In this document: piece by piece, positions 53,934 to 62,616 of the stretch
Position numbering within the stretch: position 1 is the stretch's first letter
How the letters are laid out: the number at the start of each line of letters is the position of its first letter
Assembly (NCBI RefSeq): GCF_023109675.1
Contig: NZ_JALDUR010000005.1
Span: forward strand, 1 to 64,000
Source: Streptococcus parasanguinis
Lineage (GTDB): Bacteria; Bacillota; Bacilli; Lactobacillales; Streptococcaceae
Direction of reading: 5' to 3'
DNA: 64,000 nt
Program-made: the position numbers and the translations under genes
The notes under the pieces: model-generated
The model's database searches: none
What the model saw: the letters and a program-made list of their open reading frames with translations, nothing else
What the model was told of the DNA's origin: nothing

Positions 53934-55853
53934 TTAAGCTTTGACTTCGATGATCGCATCACCCTTCGCAACAGATCCAGTTGCAACAGGTGTGACAGAA
54001 GCATAGTCAGCTGTGTTAGTGACGATCACCATAGTTGTGTCTTCAAGACCAGCTGCGGCAATTTTCGCTGCATCAAATGTACCAAGGACATCACCAGCTT
54101 TCACTTTATCACCTTGAGCTACTTTTTGATCAAATCCTTCACCGTTCATTGATACGGTATCAATCCCAACGTGGATCAAGATTTCAGCACCATTAGCGGT
54201 CTTCAAACCGTAAGCGTGACCAGTTGCAAAAGCAATGGTTACTTCAGCATCAGCTGGTGCATAGACAACGCCTTCAGTTGGTTTGATGGCAATTCCTTGT
54301 CCCATCGCTCCACTTGAGAAGACAGGATCATTCACATCAGACAAAGCAACAGCTTGACCAACGATCGGAGAGATAATGGTTTCGTCTTGAAGAGATGCTG
54401 GAAGAGCTCCAGTTGTTTCTTCTTCAATAATAGCTTCTGCTTCTTTGTCCTCTGCAGGAACTGATGAAGCTTCATCTTCATAACCAAACATATAAGTCAA
54501 ACCGAAACTTAGGGCAGTTGTAAATACAACCATAAATACATATTTCAATAATTGACCGTTTAGATAGAGAAGCGTTCCTGGAATAATTGTAATACCAAAT
54601 CCTGTACCAGCAAGATTTAACATAGATGCAATCCAACCACCTACTGCACCTGCTCCCAAAGCAATAACGAATGGTTTCACATAACGCAAGTTTACACCAA
54701 AGATTGCAGGCTCAGTAATACCTAACAAGGCAGAGATAGTTGCAGGAAATGCTAGAGCTTTCACTTTTTGAGATTTAGATTTCACTGCCACTGCTAAAGT
54801 AGCTCCAGCTTGTGCAGTCATAGCCGCTGTAATAATTGCATTAAATGGATCTTTTTTATCTGCAGTAATTAATTGTGATTCAAGAAGATTAAAGATATGA
54901 TGGACGCCGGTAACGACAATCAACTGATGAACGCCACCAATAAGAAGACCTGCAAGACCAAATGGTAAATTCAAAATAAACTTAGTTACATTTAGTACAT
55001 ATTCTTCGATACTGTGGAAGAATGGACCAATAATAAACAAAGCGAGGAATGACATGATTGTCAATGTGAATAATGGAACCAATAACAAATCTAAGACATC
55101 TGGAATTTTCTTATGGAGCCACTTTTCAAGTTTCGCACCAATTAGACCAACGAAGAAAGCGGGAAGAACTGAGTTCTGGAATCCAACCACATGATGGAAG
55201 ATACCAAAGTATGTTGCTGCTTTAGAAGGATCTTCCGCTACAACCCACGCATTTGGAAGTGTCGGACTAACCATCATCAAACCAATTACAATCCCAAGAA
55301 CAGGATTTCCTCCGAATACTCGGAATGCAGACCATGAAATCAAGGCTGGGAAGAAGGCAAACGCGGTATCAGTTAAAATTGTTGAATAGGTATAAAAATC
55401 AGTAGATTTAAATGCATCTGCTGTTGTGCCAAACAAAGCCAAAACCTGGTCTTGAGCAATGGCACCACGAATCCCCATAAACAATCCAGTCGCAACAATT
55501 GCTGGTAGAATTGGAACAAAAACGTCTCCAAAGGTACGGATCGCGCGTTGGAACCAGTTTCCTTGTTTAGCGGCTTCTGCTTTCATTTCATCTTTTGATG
55601 ATGTTGGTAAGCCAAGAGCTACTACTTCATCATAGATCTTGTTTACAGTACCAGTACCAAAGATGATTTGGTATTGACCTGAGTTAAAGAAAGCACCTTG
55701 TACTTTTTCAATGTTCTCAACAACATCTTTGTTGATTTTTGATTCATCTTTTACCATCACGCGAAGACGAGTCGCACAGTGAGCAACACTGCTAACGTTC
55801 TCAACCCCACCGATTGCATCGATGACCTGCTTTGCAATTTCTGTATTTGACAT
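53934..55853 (-). CDS. scrA: Sucrose-specific PTS enzyme IIBCA
   Basis: 639 residues. IIB at the N-terminus (phospho-Cys26 in AHCATRLRV), IIC with about ten helices (110-450, with the substrate region GITEPAIFGVNLRYVKPF), a flexible Glu-rich linker, and IIA at the C-terminus (about 490-625, phospho-His in ILIHVGIDTVSMNG). It imports sucrose as sucrose-6-phosphate, the substrate of ScrB across the divergent promoter. Its -35 coincides with a LacI-type operator. Confidence 0.95.
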   Translation of the reverse strand: MSNTEIAKQVIDAIGGVENVSSVAHCATRLRVMVKDESKINKDVVENIEKVQGAFFNSGQYQIIFGTGTVNKIYDEVVALGLPTSSKDEMKAEAAKQGNWFQRAIRTFGDVFVPILPAIVATGLFMGIRGAIAQDQVLALFGTTADAFKSTDFYTYSTILTDTAFAFFPALISWSAFRVFGGNPVLGIVIGLMMVSPTLPNAWVVAEDPSKAATYFGIFHHVVGFQNSVLPAFFVGLIGAKLEKWLHKKIPDVLDLLLVPLFTLTIMSFLALFIIGPFFHSIEEYVLNVTKFILNLPFGLAGLLIGGVHQLIVVTGVHHIFNLLESQLITADKKDPFNAIITAAMTAQAGATLAVAVKSKSQKVKALAFPATISALLGITEPAIFGVNLRYVKPFVIALGAGAVGGWIASMLNLAGTGFGITIIPGTLLYLNGQLLKYVFMVVFTTALSFGLTYMFGYEDEASSVPAEDKEAEAIIEEETTGALPASLQDETIISPIVGQAVALSDVNDPVFSSGAMGQGIAIKPTEGVVYAPADAEVTIAFATGHAYGLKTANGAEILIHVGIDTVSMNGEGFDQKVAQGDKVKAGDVLGTFDAAKIAAAGLEDTTMVIVTNTADYASVTPVATGSVAKGDAIIEVKA

Positions 55854-55884
55854 TTTGCAAAAATCTCCTTATTTTTTGTAATGT

Positions 55885-55901
55885 AAACGGTTAAATCGTT
55901 T
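55885..55901. promoter_or_regulatory. LacI-type operator in scrA leader region
   Basis: AAACGGTTAAATCGTTT, a near-palindrome (7 of 8 pairs) between the scrA -10 and ribosome site. It is a candidate ScrR or CcpA site. Confidence 0.6.
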
Positions 55902-55912
55902 CTACGTTTTTA

Positions 55913-55950
55913 ATTGTACCACGTATTGAAAATATGTCAAGCGTTTTGCA
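55913..55950 (-). promoter_or_regulatory. scrA promoter overlapped by operator
   Basis: TTGACA (55935-55940), 16-base spacer and TACAAT (55913-55918) on the minus strand. The palindrome TGTCAAGCGTTTTGCA (55935-55950) covers the -35 and resembles the site at 56130-56145, so ScrR probably blocks this promoter. Confidence 0.75.
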
Positions 55951-56129
55951 GGATTTTTTTGAAACTTTTTTGGACTTTTTGACACCTTTTGACAGTATGA
56001 AACTATTTTCATTTTAAAACAGGCCTGTACTACGCTTTTTAGCACTTTAAATCAGACTTTTATTTTCATTTTCTTTCATATTTTCATAAATTTTCAACTT
56101 CTCCTCTTTTCTTCAGGCTGCAAAATAGC

Positions 56130-56145
56130 TGTCAATCGTTTGACA
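56130..56145. promoter_or_regulatory. ScrR-type operator upstream of scrB
   Basis: TGTCAATCGTTTGACA is palindromic in 7 of 8 pairs and lies 27 bases upstream of the scrB -35. Similar sequence at the scrA -35 marks both as sites for the same LacI-family protein. Confidence 0.7.
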
Positions 56146-56172
56146 TTTTTTGCCATTTTTTTCATTTATCGC

Positions 56173-56201
56173 TTGCATTTTTAATAGGAAATCGGTACTA
56201 T
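56173..56201 (+). promoter_or_regulatory. scrB promoter
   Basis: TTGCAT (56173-56178), 17-base spacer, TACTAT (56196-56201), 29 bases before the scrB start codon. Confidence 0.7.
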
Positions 56202-56230
56202 GGAAGTAAGAAAAAATTCGGAGGAATAAA

Positions 56231-57685
56231 ATGGAATGGACAACTGAACGTCGTTACAGACGTTACGAAGACTGGACAAAAGAGGAAAAGCAAGCCATCC
56301 AAGATCATATGGCCAAATCTCCTTGGCATACACACTATCATGTTGAGCCAAAAGCTGGTCTCTTAAATGATCCTAACGGTTTTTCCTACTTTGATGGAAA
56401 ATGGATCTTGTTTTACCAAAATTTCCCATTTGGTGCAGCCCATGGGTTAAAATCATGGGTACAAACAGAAAGTGAAGACTTGGTTCATTTCAAAGAAACT
56501 GGTGTAACGCTTCTTCCAGACACAGATCTGGATAGCCATGGAGCTTATTCCGGATCAGCCATGCAGTTTGGTGACAAACTATTCTTATTCTACACCGGAA
56601 ATGTTCGTGATGCAGAATGGGTTCGTCATCCTTACCAAGTCGGTGCTTTGATGGATAAAGACGGCAAGATTGAAAAAATTGACAAAATCTTGATTGATCA
56701 ACCTGCTGACTCTACGGATCACTTTCGTGACCCACAGATTTTTAATTTCAAAGGTCAATTCTACGCTATCGTTGGTGGTCAAGACCTTGAGAAGAAAGGA
56801 TTCATCCGTCTCTATAAGGCTGTAGATAATGACTATTCCAACTGGGTTGCAGTCGGTGACTTGGATTTTGCAAACGATCGGACAGCTTATATGATGGAAT
56901 GTCCCAACCTAGTCTTTGTTGGAGACCAACCCGTTCTTCTCTACTGTCCTCAAGGCTTAGATAAATCAGCTCTCGATTATGACAATATCTATCCAAATAT
57001 GTACAAGATCGGGGCAAGCTTTGACCCAGAAAAGGCCAAAATGGTTGATGTATCTGAATTGCATAATCTTGACTATGGTTTTGAAGCCTATGCCACTCAA
57101 GGATTTAATGCACCCAATGGACGTGCCTATGCTGTTAGCTGGCTAGGTCTTCCAGACGTTTCTTATCCAACAGATTCCTATGACTACCAAGGAGCTCTCT
57201 CACTGGTCAAAGAATTAACCATCAAAGATGGCAAACTCTACCAATACCCAGTTGAAGCGATCAAGGACTTGCGCGCTGAGAGTGAGGCATTTGCCAACAA
57301 GGCTCAAACCAAGAACTGCTATGAATTGGAATTGCAGTTTGAAAAGGATAGCCAGAACGAAATCGTCCTCTTTGCCGATGCAGAAGGGAAGGGCTTAGCT
57401 CTCACATTTGATCTGGCTAAAGGATTGGTCACAGTCGATCGTAGCCAGGCTGGTGAGCAATATGCCCAAGACTTCGGTACGAGCCGTAGCTGCACAATCG
57501 CTAACCAAGCGACAACCGCTAATATTTTCATTGACAATTCGATATTTGAAATCTTTATCAATAAAGGAGAAAAAGTATTTTCTGGTCGGGTCTACCCACA
57601 TGCAGATCAAAATGGAATCTTGATCAAGTCTGGAACCCCTACTGGAACTTACTACGAACTTGATTATGGTCGCAAAGCTAACTGA
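56231..57685 (+). CDS. scrB: Sucrose-6-phosphate hydrolase, GH32
   Basis: 484 residues, cytoplasmic, splitting sucrose-6-phosphate into glucose-6-phosphate and fructose. The GH32 nucleophile Asp is in LLNDPNGF, the transition-state Asp in FRDPQIF and the acid/base Glu in MMECPN. The catalytic propeller spans about 35-330, and the beta-sandwich domain follows. The start has GGAGGAAT upstream. It overlaps the scrR start by 20 bases. Confidence 0.95.
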   Translation: MEWTTERRYRRYEDWTKEEKQAIQDHMAKSPWHTHYHVEPKAGLLNDPNGFSYFDGKWILFYQNFPFGAAHGLKSWVQTESEDLVHFKETGVTLLPDTDLDSHGAYSGSAMQFGDKLFLFYTGNVRDAEWVRHPYQVGALMDKDGKIEKIDKILIDQPADSTDHFRDPQIFNFKGQFYAIVGGQDLEKKGFIRLYKAVDNDYSNWVAVGDLDFANDRTAYMMECPNLVFVGDQPVLLYCPQGLDKSALDYDNIYPNMYKIGASFDPEKAKMVDVSELHNLDYGFEAYATQGFNAPNGRAYAVSWLGLPDVSYPTDSYDYQGALSLVKELTIKDGKLYQYPVEAIKDLRAESEAFANKAQTKNCYELELQFEKDSQNEIVLFADAEGKGLALTFDLAKGLVTVDRSQAGEQYAQDFGTSRSCTIANQATTANIFIDNSIFEIFINKGEKVFSGRVYPHADQNGILIKSGTPTGTYYELDYGRKAN

Positions 57686-58631
57686 TGTCGCCAAACTCGC
57701 CGGTGTCAGCCCTACTACTGTCTCACGGGTCATCAATAAAAAAGGATACCTATCTGAAAAAACGATCCAAAAAGTCCAAGAAGCCATGCGAGAATTGGGA
57801 TATAAACCTAACAATGTTGCTCGTAGCCTCCAAGGAAAATCAGCCAAGTTAGTCGGCTTGATCTTTCCCAACATCAGCAATGTTTTCTATGCTGAGTTAA
57901 TCGACAAACTAGAGCACCAACTCTTCAAACACGGCTATAAAACCATTATCTGCAATAGTGAACACGACTCCGAGAAAGAGCGCGAATATATTGAGATGTT
58001 GGAGGCTAACCAGGTAGATGGCATCATTTCAGGAAGTCATAATTTGGGCATTGAAGATTACAACCGGGTAACTGCTCCTATCATTGCTTTTGACCGCAAC
58101 CTCTCCCCAGAAATTCCGGTTGTCTCTTCAGACAACTACGCTGGAGGGATCCTCGCAGCTGAAACCCTCGTCAAGACTGGGGCTCAAAACATCATCATGA
58201 TCACAGGAAATGACAATTCCAACTCCCCAACAGGTCTTCGCCATGCAGGTTTTGCTTCAGTCTTGCCAAACGCTTCTATCATTAATGTCTCCAGTGATTT
58301 TTCACCCATTCGCAAGGAAATGGAAATCAAACAGATCTTAATCCACCAAAAACCAGATGCCATTTTTGCTTCGGATGATTTGACAGCTATCTTAATTATG
58401 AAAGTCGCTAAAGAGCTGGAAATTCCAGTTCCTCAACAGCTTAAAGTGATTGGTTATGATGGCACCCAGTTCGTCCAAACCTTTATTCCAGAGCTCACAA
58501 CCATCCAACAACCGATCAAAGAGATCGCAGTCTTGACAGTAGACCTCTTGCTTCAAAAAATCGACGGTCAAACCGTTGCAACGACAGGCTATTTCTTGCC
58601 GGTTAGTCTTCATTCCGGCAACAGCGTCTAA
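57666..58631 (+). CDS. scrR: Sucrose operon repressor ScrR, LacI family
   Basis: 321 residues. N-terminal LacI helix-turn-helix (KLTDVAKLAGVSPTTVSRVIN) and hinge helix with NVARSLQGKSAKLVG, then a periplasmic-binding-protein-type sensor domain. It would bind the palindromes at 55935, 56130 and possibly 55885 and release them when sucrose-derived sugars are present. The ATG at 57666 lies inside the end of scrB, and a TTG at 57660 is an alternative. Co-transcribed with scrB. Confidence 0.93.
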   Translation: MVAKLTDVAKLAGVSPTTVSRVINKKGYLSEKTIQKVQEAMRELGYKPNNVARSLQGKSAKLVGLIFPNISNVFYAELIDKLEHQLFKHGYKTIICNSEHDSEKEREYIEMLEANQVDGIISGSHNLGIEDYNRVTAPIIAFDRNLSPEIPVVSSDNYAGGILAAETLVKTGAQNIIMITGNDNSNSPTGLRHAGFASVLPNASIINVSSDFSPIRKEMEIKQILIHQKPDAIFASDDLTAILIMKVAKELEIPVPQQLKVIGYDGTQFVQTFIPELTTIQQPIKEIAVLTVDLLLQKIDGQTVATTGYFLPVSLHSGNSV

Positions 58632-58662
58632 TTCCTTGCTATATAGTTCCTTCTCTCAATTT

Positions 58663-58698
58663 TCAAAGGCTGGACACGCGTTTGCCCAGTCTTTCATT
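58663..58698 (+). terminator. Terminator of scrBR
   Basis: AAAGGCTGG and CCAGTCTTT pair with one G-T around an 12-base loop; TCATTTTTC follows on the plus strand. Confidence 0.65.
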
Positions 58699-58746
58699 TT
58701 TCATCGTAAATTTTCAAATTAAGATTGATAGAATTTTTAGGAAAAT

Positions 58747-58920
58747 GAGGCTGGGACAAAAGTCCTAGCCTCTTCTTGTTTTTGGAGTGTCGAGCAAGAC
58801 GCAGTGGTTGAGTGGGCTCTACTACGCTGATTTCATCATCTTTTACAGCCCTACACAACTGTGCGGAGGTGGGACGACGAAATCGAATTCTAACGAATGA
58901 CCGATTTCTGTCCCACTCTC
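58747..58920 (-). repeat. Dispersed ~175-bp structured repeat, copy 5 (inverted)
   Basis: Reverse-oriented copy of the repeat at 16953, with several changes in the central stem (GTTGTGT, and GATGATGAAATCAGC), so it is the most diverged copy here. It lies between scrR and lctO. Confidence 0.92.
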
Positions 58921-59024
58921 TATTTTGTGTAATGGATCAGTGTTAACCTGCACTTTCTTTTGGAACATAAGTCATTCTTTTATTTCATCATCTCTCTTTA
59001 AATTGAAAATGACAGACAAATTTT

Positions 59025-59053
59025 TTGAAAATCGTTTGCAAATAAGTTAAGAT
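59025..59053 (+). promoter_or_regulatory. lctO promoter with cre-like spacer
   Basis: TTGAAA (59025-59030), 17-base spacer and TAAGAT (59048-59053). The sequence TGAAAATCGTTTGCA in the -35/spacer resembles a cre site with one extra base, so CcpA control is possible but not certain. Confidence 0.6.
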
Positions 59054-59101
59054 AGGTGGGTAAGAAAAGAGTAACCGCTTACTTATGAAGGAGGACATTT
59101 T

Positions 59102-60238
59102 ATGTCATATAAAACAAGCAATGCAGAAGGACCTGTAGATTTTATTAACACTTATGATTTGGAGCCTATGGCTCAACAAGTCATTCCAAAAGCTGCTTTT
59201 GGCTATATCGCTAGCGGAGCAGAAGATACCTTTACATTGCGTGAAAACATCCGAGCTTTTAACCATAAGCTGATTGTCCCTCATACGCTTTGTGATGTGG
59301 AAAATCCAAGTACTGAGATTGAATTTGCTGGTGAAAAGCTATCTTCACCCATCATTATGGCTCCAGTTGCAGCTCATAAATTAGCCAATGAACAAGGGGA
59401 AGTGGCTACTGCGCGCGGGGTACATGAGTTTGGTTCCCTCTATACTACAAGCTCCTACTCTACAGTTGATCTTCCAGAAATTACGCAAGCCCTTCAAGGG
59501 ACTCCTCATTGGTTCCAGTTCTACTTTAGTAAAGATGATGGGATTAACCGCCACATTATGGATCGCGTGAAGGCAGAAGGTTATAAAGCGATCGTCTTAA
59601 CGGCAGATGCAACTGTTGGGGGGAATCGTGAGGTTGATAAACGTAATGGTTTTGTCTTCCCAGTTGGAATGCCAATCGTAGAAGAATACCTACCTGAAGG
59701 TGCTGGTAAGTCAATGGACTTTGTCTACAAATCAGCTAAACAACGCCTCTCTCCACGAGATGTAGAATTCATCGCTGAATACTCAGGCCTACCCGTTTAC
59801 GTTAAAGGTCCTCAATGCCGTGAAGATGTTGAACGTTCTCTTGCTGCAGGTGCATCTGGTATCTGGGTAACCAACCACGGTGGACGTCAAATCGATGGTG
59901 GCCCAGCTGCCTTTGACTCACTTCAAGAAGTTGCTGAAGCAGTTGACAAACGTGTACCGATTGTCTTTGACTCTGGTATTCGGCGTGGGCAACATGTCTT
60001 TAAGGCTTTGGCTTCAGGAGCTGACTTGGTAGCTATTGGTCGCCCCGTTATTTATGGCTTAGCTCTGGGCGGTGGTGTAGGTGTACGCCAAGTCTTTGAA
60101 CACTTGAATGCAGAATTGAAGACCGTGATGCAACTATCTGGAACTCAGACGATTGAAGATGTGAAACACTTCAAACTTCGTCACAATCCATATAATCCAA
60201 CTTTCCCAGTAGATCCTCGTGATCTGAAATTGTATTAA
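59102..60238 (+). CDS. lctO: L-lactate oxidase
   Basis: 378 residues, FMN-dependent alpha-hydroxyacid oxidase. It turns L-lactate and oxygen into pyruvate and hydrogen peroxide. The catalytic His259 lies in VTNHGGRQIDGG, Lys235 in YVKGPQ and Arg in FDSGIRRG; Tyr40-region AAFGYIASGAEDTFT opens the barrel. Length and sequence fit the streptococcal/aerococcal oxidase. GGAGG 9 bases upstream of ATG. It is a single gene with its own promoter and strong terminator; peroxide from it is a known weapon of oral streptococci. Confidence 0.94.
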   Translation: MSYKTSNAEGPVDFINTYDLEPMAQQVIPKAAFGYIASGAEDTFTLRENIRAFNHKLIVPHTLCDVENPSTEIEFAGEKLSSPIIMAPVAAHKLANEQGEVATARGVHEFGSLYTTSSYSTVDLPEITQALQGTPHWFQFYFSKDDGINRHIMDRVKAEGYKAIVLTADATVGGNREVDKRNGFVFPVGMPIVEEYLPEGAGKSMDFVYKSAKQRLSPRDVEFIAEYSGLPVYVKGPQCREDVERSLAAGASGIWVTNHGGRQIDGGPAAFDSLQEVAEAVDKRVPIVFDSGIRRGQHVFKALASGADLVAIGRPVIYGLALGGGVGVRQVFEHLNAELKTVMQLSGTQTIEDVKHFKLRHNPYNPTFPVDPRDLKLY

Positions 60239-60246
60239 TAAGAAAA

Positions 60247-60314
60247 GAGGGAGTGGGACAGAACGAATGTTTACTAAAAATCGTTCCTTGTCCCACTCCC
60301 TATTTGTTTTAGAG
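60247..60314 (+). terminator. Terminator of lctO
   Basis: GGGAGTGGGACA and TGTCCCACTCCC form a perfect 12-bp stem with an inner AACGA/TCGTT extension, followed by TATTTGTTTT. The GAGTGGGACAG core recalls the start of the 175-bp repeat. Confidence 0.88.
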
Positions 60315-60381
60315 AGTACAAACAGGATGTACACGGAAAATGGTATCATAAACTTTGTAAATACATTTTTTAACAAATATC

Positions 60382-60410
60382 TTGCTAGAGATTTCATTTT
60401 CTGTTATACT
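60382..60410 (+). promoter_or_regulatory. Promoter of the thiamine operon
   Basis: TTGCTA (60382-60387), 17-base spacer and TATACT (60405-60410), ending 23 bases before the TPP riboswitch. Confidence 0.75.
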
Positions 60411-60433
60411 GATGAGTAAATAATATTATAAAG

Positions 60434-60505
60434 ACATTTGGGGTGCTTTAGGCTGAGATGATACCCATTGAACCTGCTACAGTTAATACTGGCGAAGGGA
60501 AATGT
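60434..60505 (+). ncRNA. TPP riboswitch (THI element)
   Basis: All conserved blocks of the THI element are present in order: GGGGTGC, GGCTGAGA, ATACCC, GAACCTG, CAGTTAATACTGGCG and AGGGAA, closed by the P1 stem ACATTT/AAATGT. It binds thiamine pyrophosphate and, with the terminator about 50 bases on, should shut off the operon when the vitamin is plentiful. Confidence 0.95.
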
Positions 60506-60551
60506 GAAAAGGTTTTTTTCGTGTGTCGAAAAGAACTGTCTAATCTTATAA

Positions 60552-60594
60552 GCAAAACTCTAATTCTTGATTGTAATTGGAGTTTTTTAATTTT
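60552..60594 (+). terminator. Riboswitch expression-platform terminator
   Basis: AAAACTCTAATT and AATTGGAGTTTT form a stem with one G-U pair, followed by TTAATTTTT. It is the likely off-state terminator of the TPP riboswitch. Confidence 0.75.
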
Positions 60595-60668
60595 TACCAG
60601 ATAGACTAGATGTAGAGTATTGTGGTACGTCTTTCTTAAATGCCCGACTGTCTTAAAAAGGAGTTTTT

Positions 60669-61229
60669 ATGTTTAAAAAATGGCGTTTAAAAGATGTTAT
60701 CTTACTTGCTTTCTTGTCTATCTTTTTTGGTGGCGTTTTTGTAGGTTCAGGATATCTATATAATATTTTGACTATTGGCTTAACACCTCTAGGTTTACAG
60801 GCTTTTGCCAACGAAATATTATTTGGTCTTTGGTGTATGGCTGCACCTATTACGGCTATTTTCATCCCAAGAATCGGTAGTGCAACTATTGGAGAAGTTT
60901 TAGCTGCCCTTGCTGAAGTCCTTTACGGTAGTCAATTCGGTTTAGGAGCTCTATTATCCGGTTTGGTTCAAGGGTTAGGAAGTGAATTCGGCTTTCTTAT
61001 CACCAAGAATCGTTATGAAAGTTGGCTTTCACTGACAGCTAATAGTATTGGAATTACACTCTTTAGCTTTGTCTATGAATACATTAAATTAGGTTACTAT
61101 GCCTTTTCTCTTCCTTTCGTACTATCCTTGCTTTTGGTACGTTTTGCATCAGTATTTTTCTTCTGTGCGATTCTAGTTCGTACTACGGTCAAACTTTACC
61201 ATCAGTTTTCTGCTGGGAGTGAAGTATAG
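60669..61229 (+). CDS. ykoE: ECF transporter S component, YkoE-type (thiamine/HMP)
   Basis: 186 residues with five to six helices and the YkoE family pattern (GGVFVGSGYLYN, GSATIGEVLAALAEVLYGSQFG). YkoE proteins bind thiamine or its pyrimidine precursor HMP and work with the YkoD ATPase and YkoC coupling protein that follow. GGAG 7 bases upstream. First gene after the TPP riboswitch. Confidence 0.93.
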   Translation: MFKKWRLKDVILLAFLSIFFGGVFVGSGYLYNILTIGLTPLGLQAFANEILFGLWCMAAPITAIFIPRIGSATIGEVLAALAEVLYGSQFGLGALLSGLVQGLGSEFGFLITKNRYESWLSLTANSIGITLFSFVYEYIKLGYYAFSLPFVLSLLLVRFASVFFFCAILVRTTVKLYHQFSAGSEV

Positions 61230-62615
61230 ATGGGGGTGGAATTAAAGGGGGTTGTCTATCCCTCTTTCACAAAGCCGATTGACTTTACATTTCAATCCCA
61301 AGCCTTTACTTTATTGGTTGGAAAAAGCGGTTCGGGTAAATCAACCCTTTTTCAAATTATTGCCCAACTCAGTCCAGTGCCATATAGTGGTCAGATCCTT
61401 ATCGATGGAATTGACATGAGACAACTTTCTGTAGCTGAACGTGTCCAATTGGTCGGTATCCTATTTCAAAACCCCAACCATCAATTTACCATGGAGACCT
61501 TGTTTGAGGAATTGGTCTTTTCCTTAGAAAATATTGCTTATCCAATTCAGGAAATTGAATCTAAAATAGCGGAAGTTGTGGAGAAATGTAGAAGCCAAAA
61601 AATTCTCCACCGTCCGATTCACCAATTGTCAGGTGGAGAAAAACAAAAAGCGGCCCTAGCAGTACTCTTTGCCATGAATCCTAGTGTCTATCTTTTAGAC
61701 GAACCCTTTGCATCAATTGATCGTAAAAGTCGGCTTGAGATACTAGGGATTTTGAAGGAACTGGTTGAAGCAGGTAAGACGATTATCCTCTGTGATCATG
61801 ATTTGTCTGACTACGAAGCCTATATCGACCATATGGTTGAACTAAGAAATGACGAAGTCAAAAAAATATTCAAAATCCCTTCCTCTGAAACTAGAGAAGT
61901 TTTTTCAAAGGAAGTCGGCAATTGTCAGGATCTTTTCCATCTGAAACAAATGACCTGTATCCTAAATGATTCTCCTCTCTTTTCCATTCCTGATTTTACA
62001 TTTTATGAAGGGGTTTCCTGTATCCTAGGGGATAATGGTGTTGGGAAATCAACCCTCTTTCGTTCCATTCTCCAATTTCAGAAGTATAAAGGGAAGATTC
62101 ATTGGAAGAATAGGCTATTAAAAAAGAAAAAAAGTCTATATGATGAGATAACATATGTGGTACAAGAGGCGGATAAGCAGTTTATCAGAGCCAGTCTCAA
62201 GAAAGAACTTCAGTTAGATGACCTAGATAATGAGAACGATAAAAGAGTCAAGGAAGTCCTGCAATTGTTTGATTTGGAGAATTCCTTAGATAAGAGTCCC
62301 TATCAGTTAAGTGGAGGACAACAAAAGATGGTTCAATTATTAACGATCATGACAAGTCAAGCCACTGTTGTCTTATTAGATGAACCGTTTGCAGGTTTAG
62401 ATGATAGGGCTTGCGATTATGTTTGTAGGTGGATAAGGGAGGAGTGTCAAAAAGGACGTAGCTTTTTAATTATTTCCCATCGTTTAGATCCGCTTGTGTC
62501 ACTAGTTGATTACTGGATTGAAATGACATCTACAGGGTTAAAATATCTTAAAGAAGTTTCTATCACAAGGCCACTAAGATCTCGTGGTATAGGAAATAAA
62601 ACGGAGGTGAGATAG
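61230..62615 (+). CDS. ykoD: ECF transporter double ATPase, YkoD-type
   Basis: 461 residues with two fused ATPase domains. First: Walker A GKSGSGKST, signature LSGGEKQKAAL, Walker B VYLLDEPFASID. Second: GDNGVGKST, LSGGQQKMVQLL, VVLLDEPFAGLD. Both Walker B segments keep the Glu, so both sites look active. It powers uptake of the thiamine precursor bound by YkoE. It starts right after the ykoE stop (one base gap), indicating coupled translation. Confidence 0.94.
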   Translation: MGVELKGVVYPSFTKPIDFTFQSQAFTLLVGKSGSGKSTLFQIIAQLSPVPYSGQILIDGIDMRQLSVAERVQLVGILFQNPNHQFTMETLFEELVFSLENIAYPIQEIESKIAEVVEKCRSQKILHRPIHQLSGGEKQKAALAVLFAMNPSVYLLDEPFASIDRKSRLEILGILKELVEAGKTIILCDHDLSDYEAYIDHMVELRNDEVKKIFKIPSSETREVFSKEVGNCQDLFHLKQMTCILNDSPLFSIPDFTFYEGVSCILGDNGVGKSTLFRSILQFQKYKGKIHWKNRLLKKKKSLYDEITYVVQEADKQFIRASLKKELQLDDLDNENDKRVKEVLQLFDLENSLDKSPYQLSGGQQKMVQLLTIMTSQATVVLLDEPFAGLDDRACDYVCRWIREECQKGRSFLIISHRLDPLVSLVDYWIEMTSTGLKYLKEVSITRPLRSRGIGNKTEVR

Positions 62616-62616
62616 A

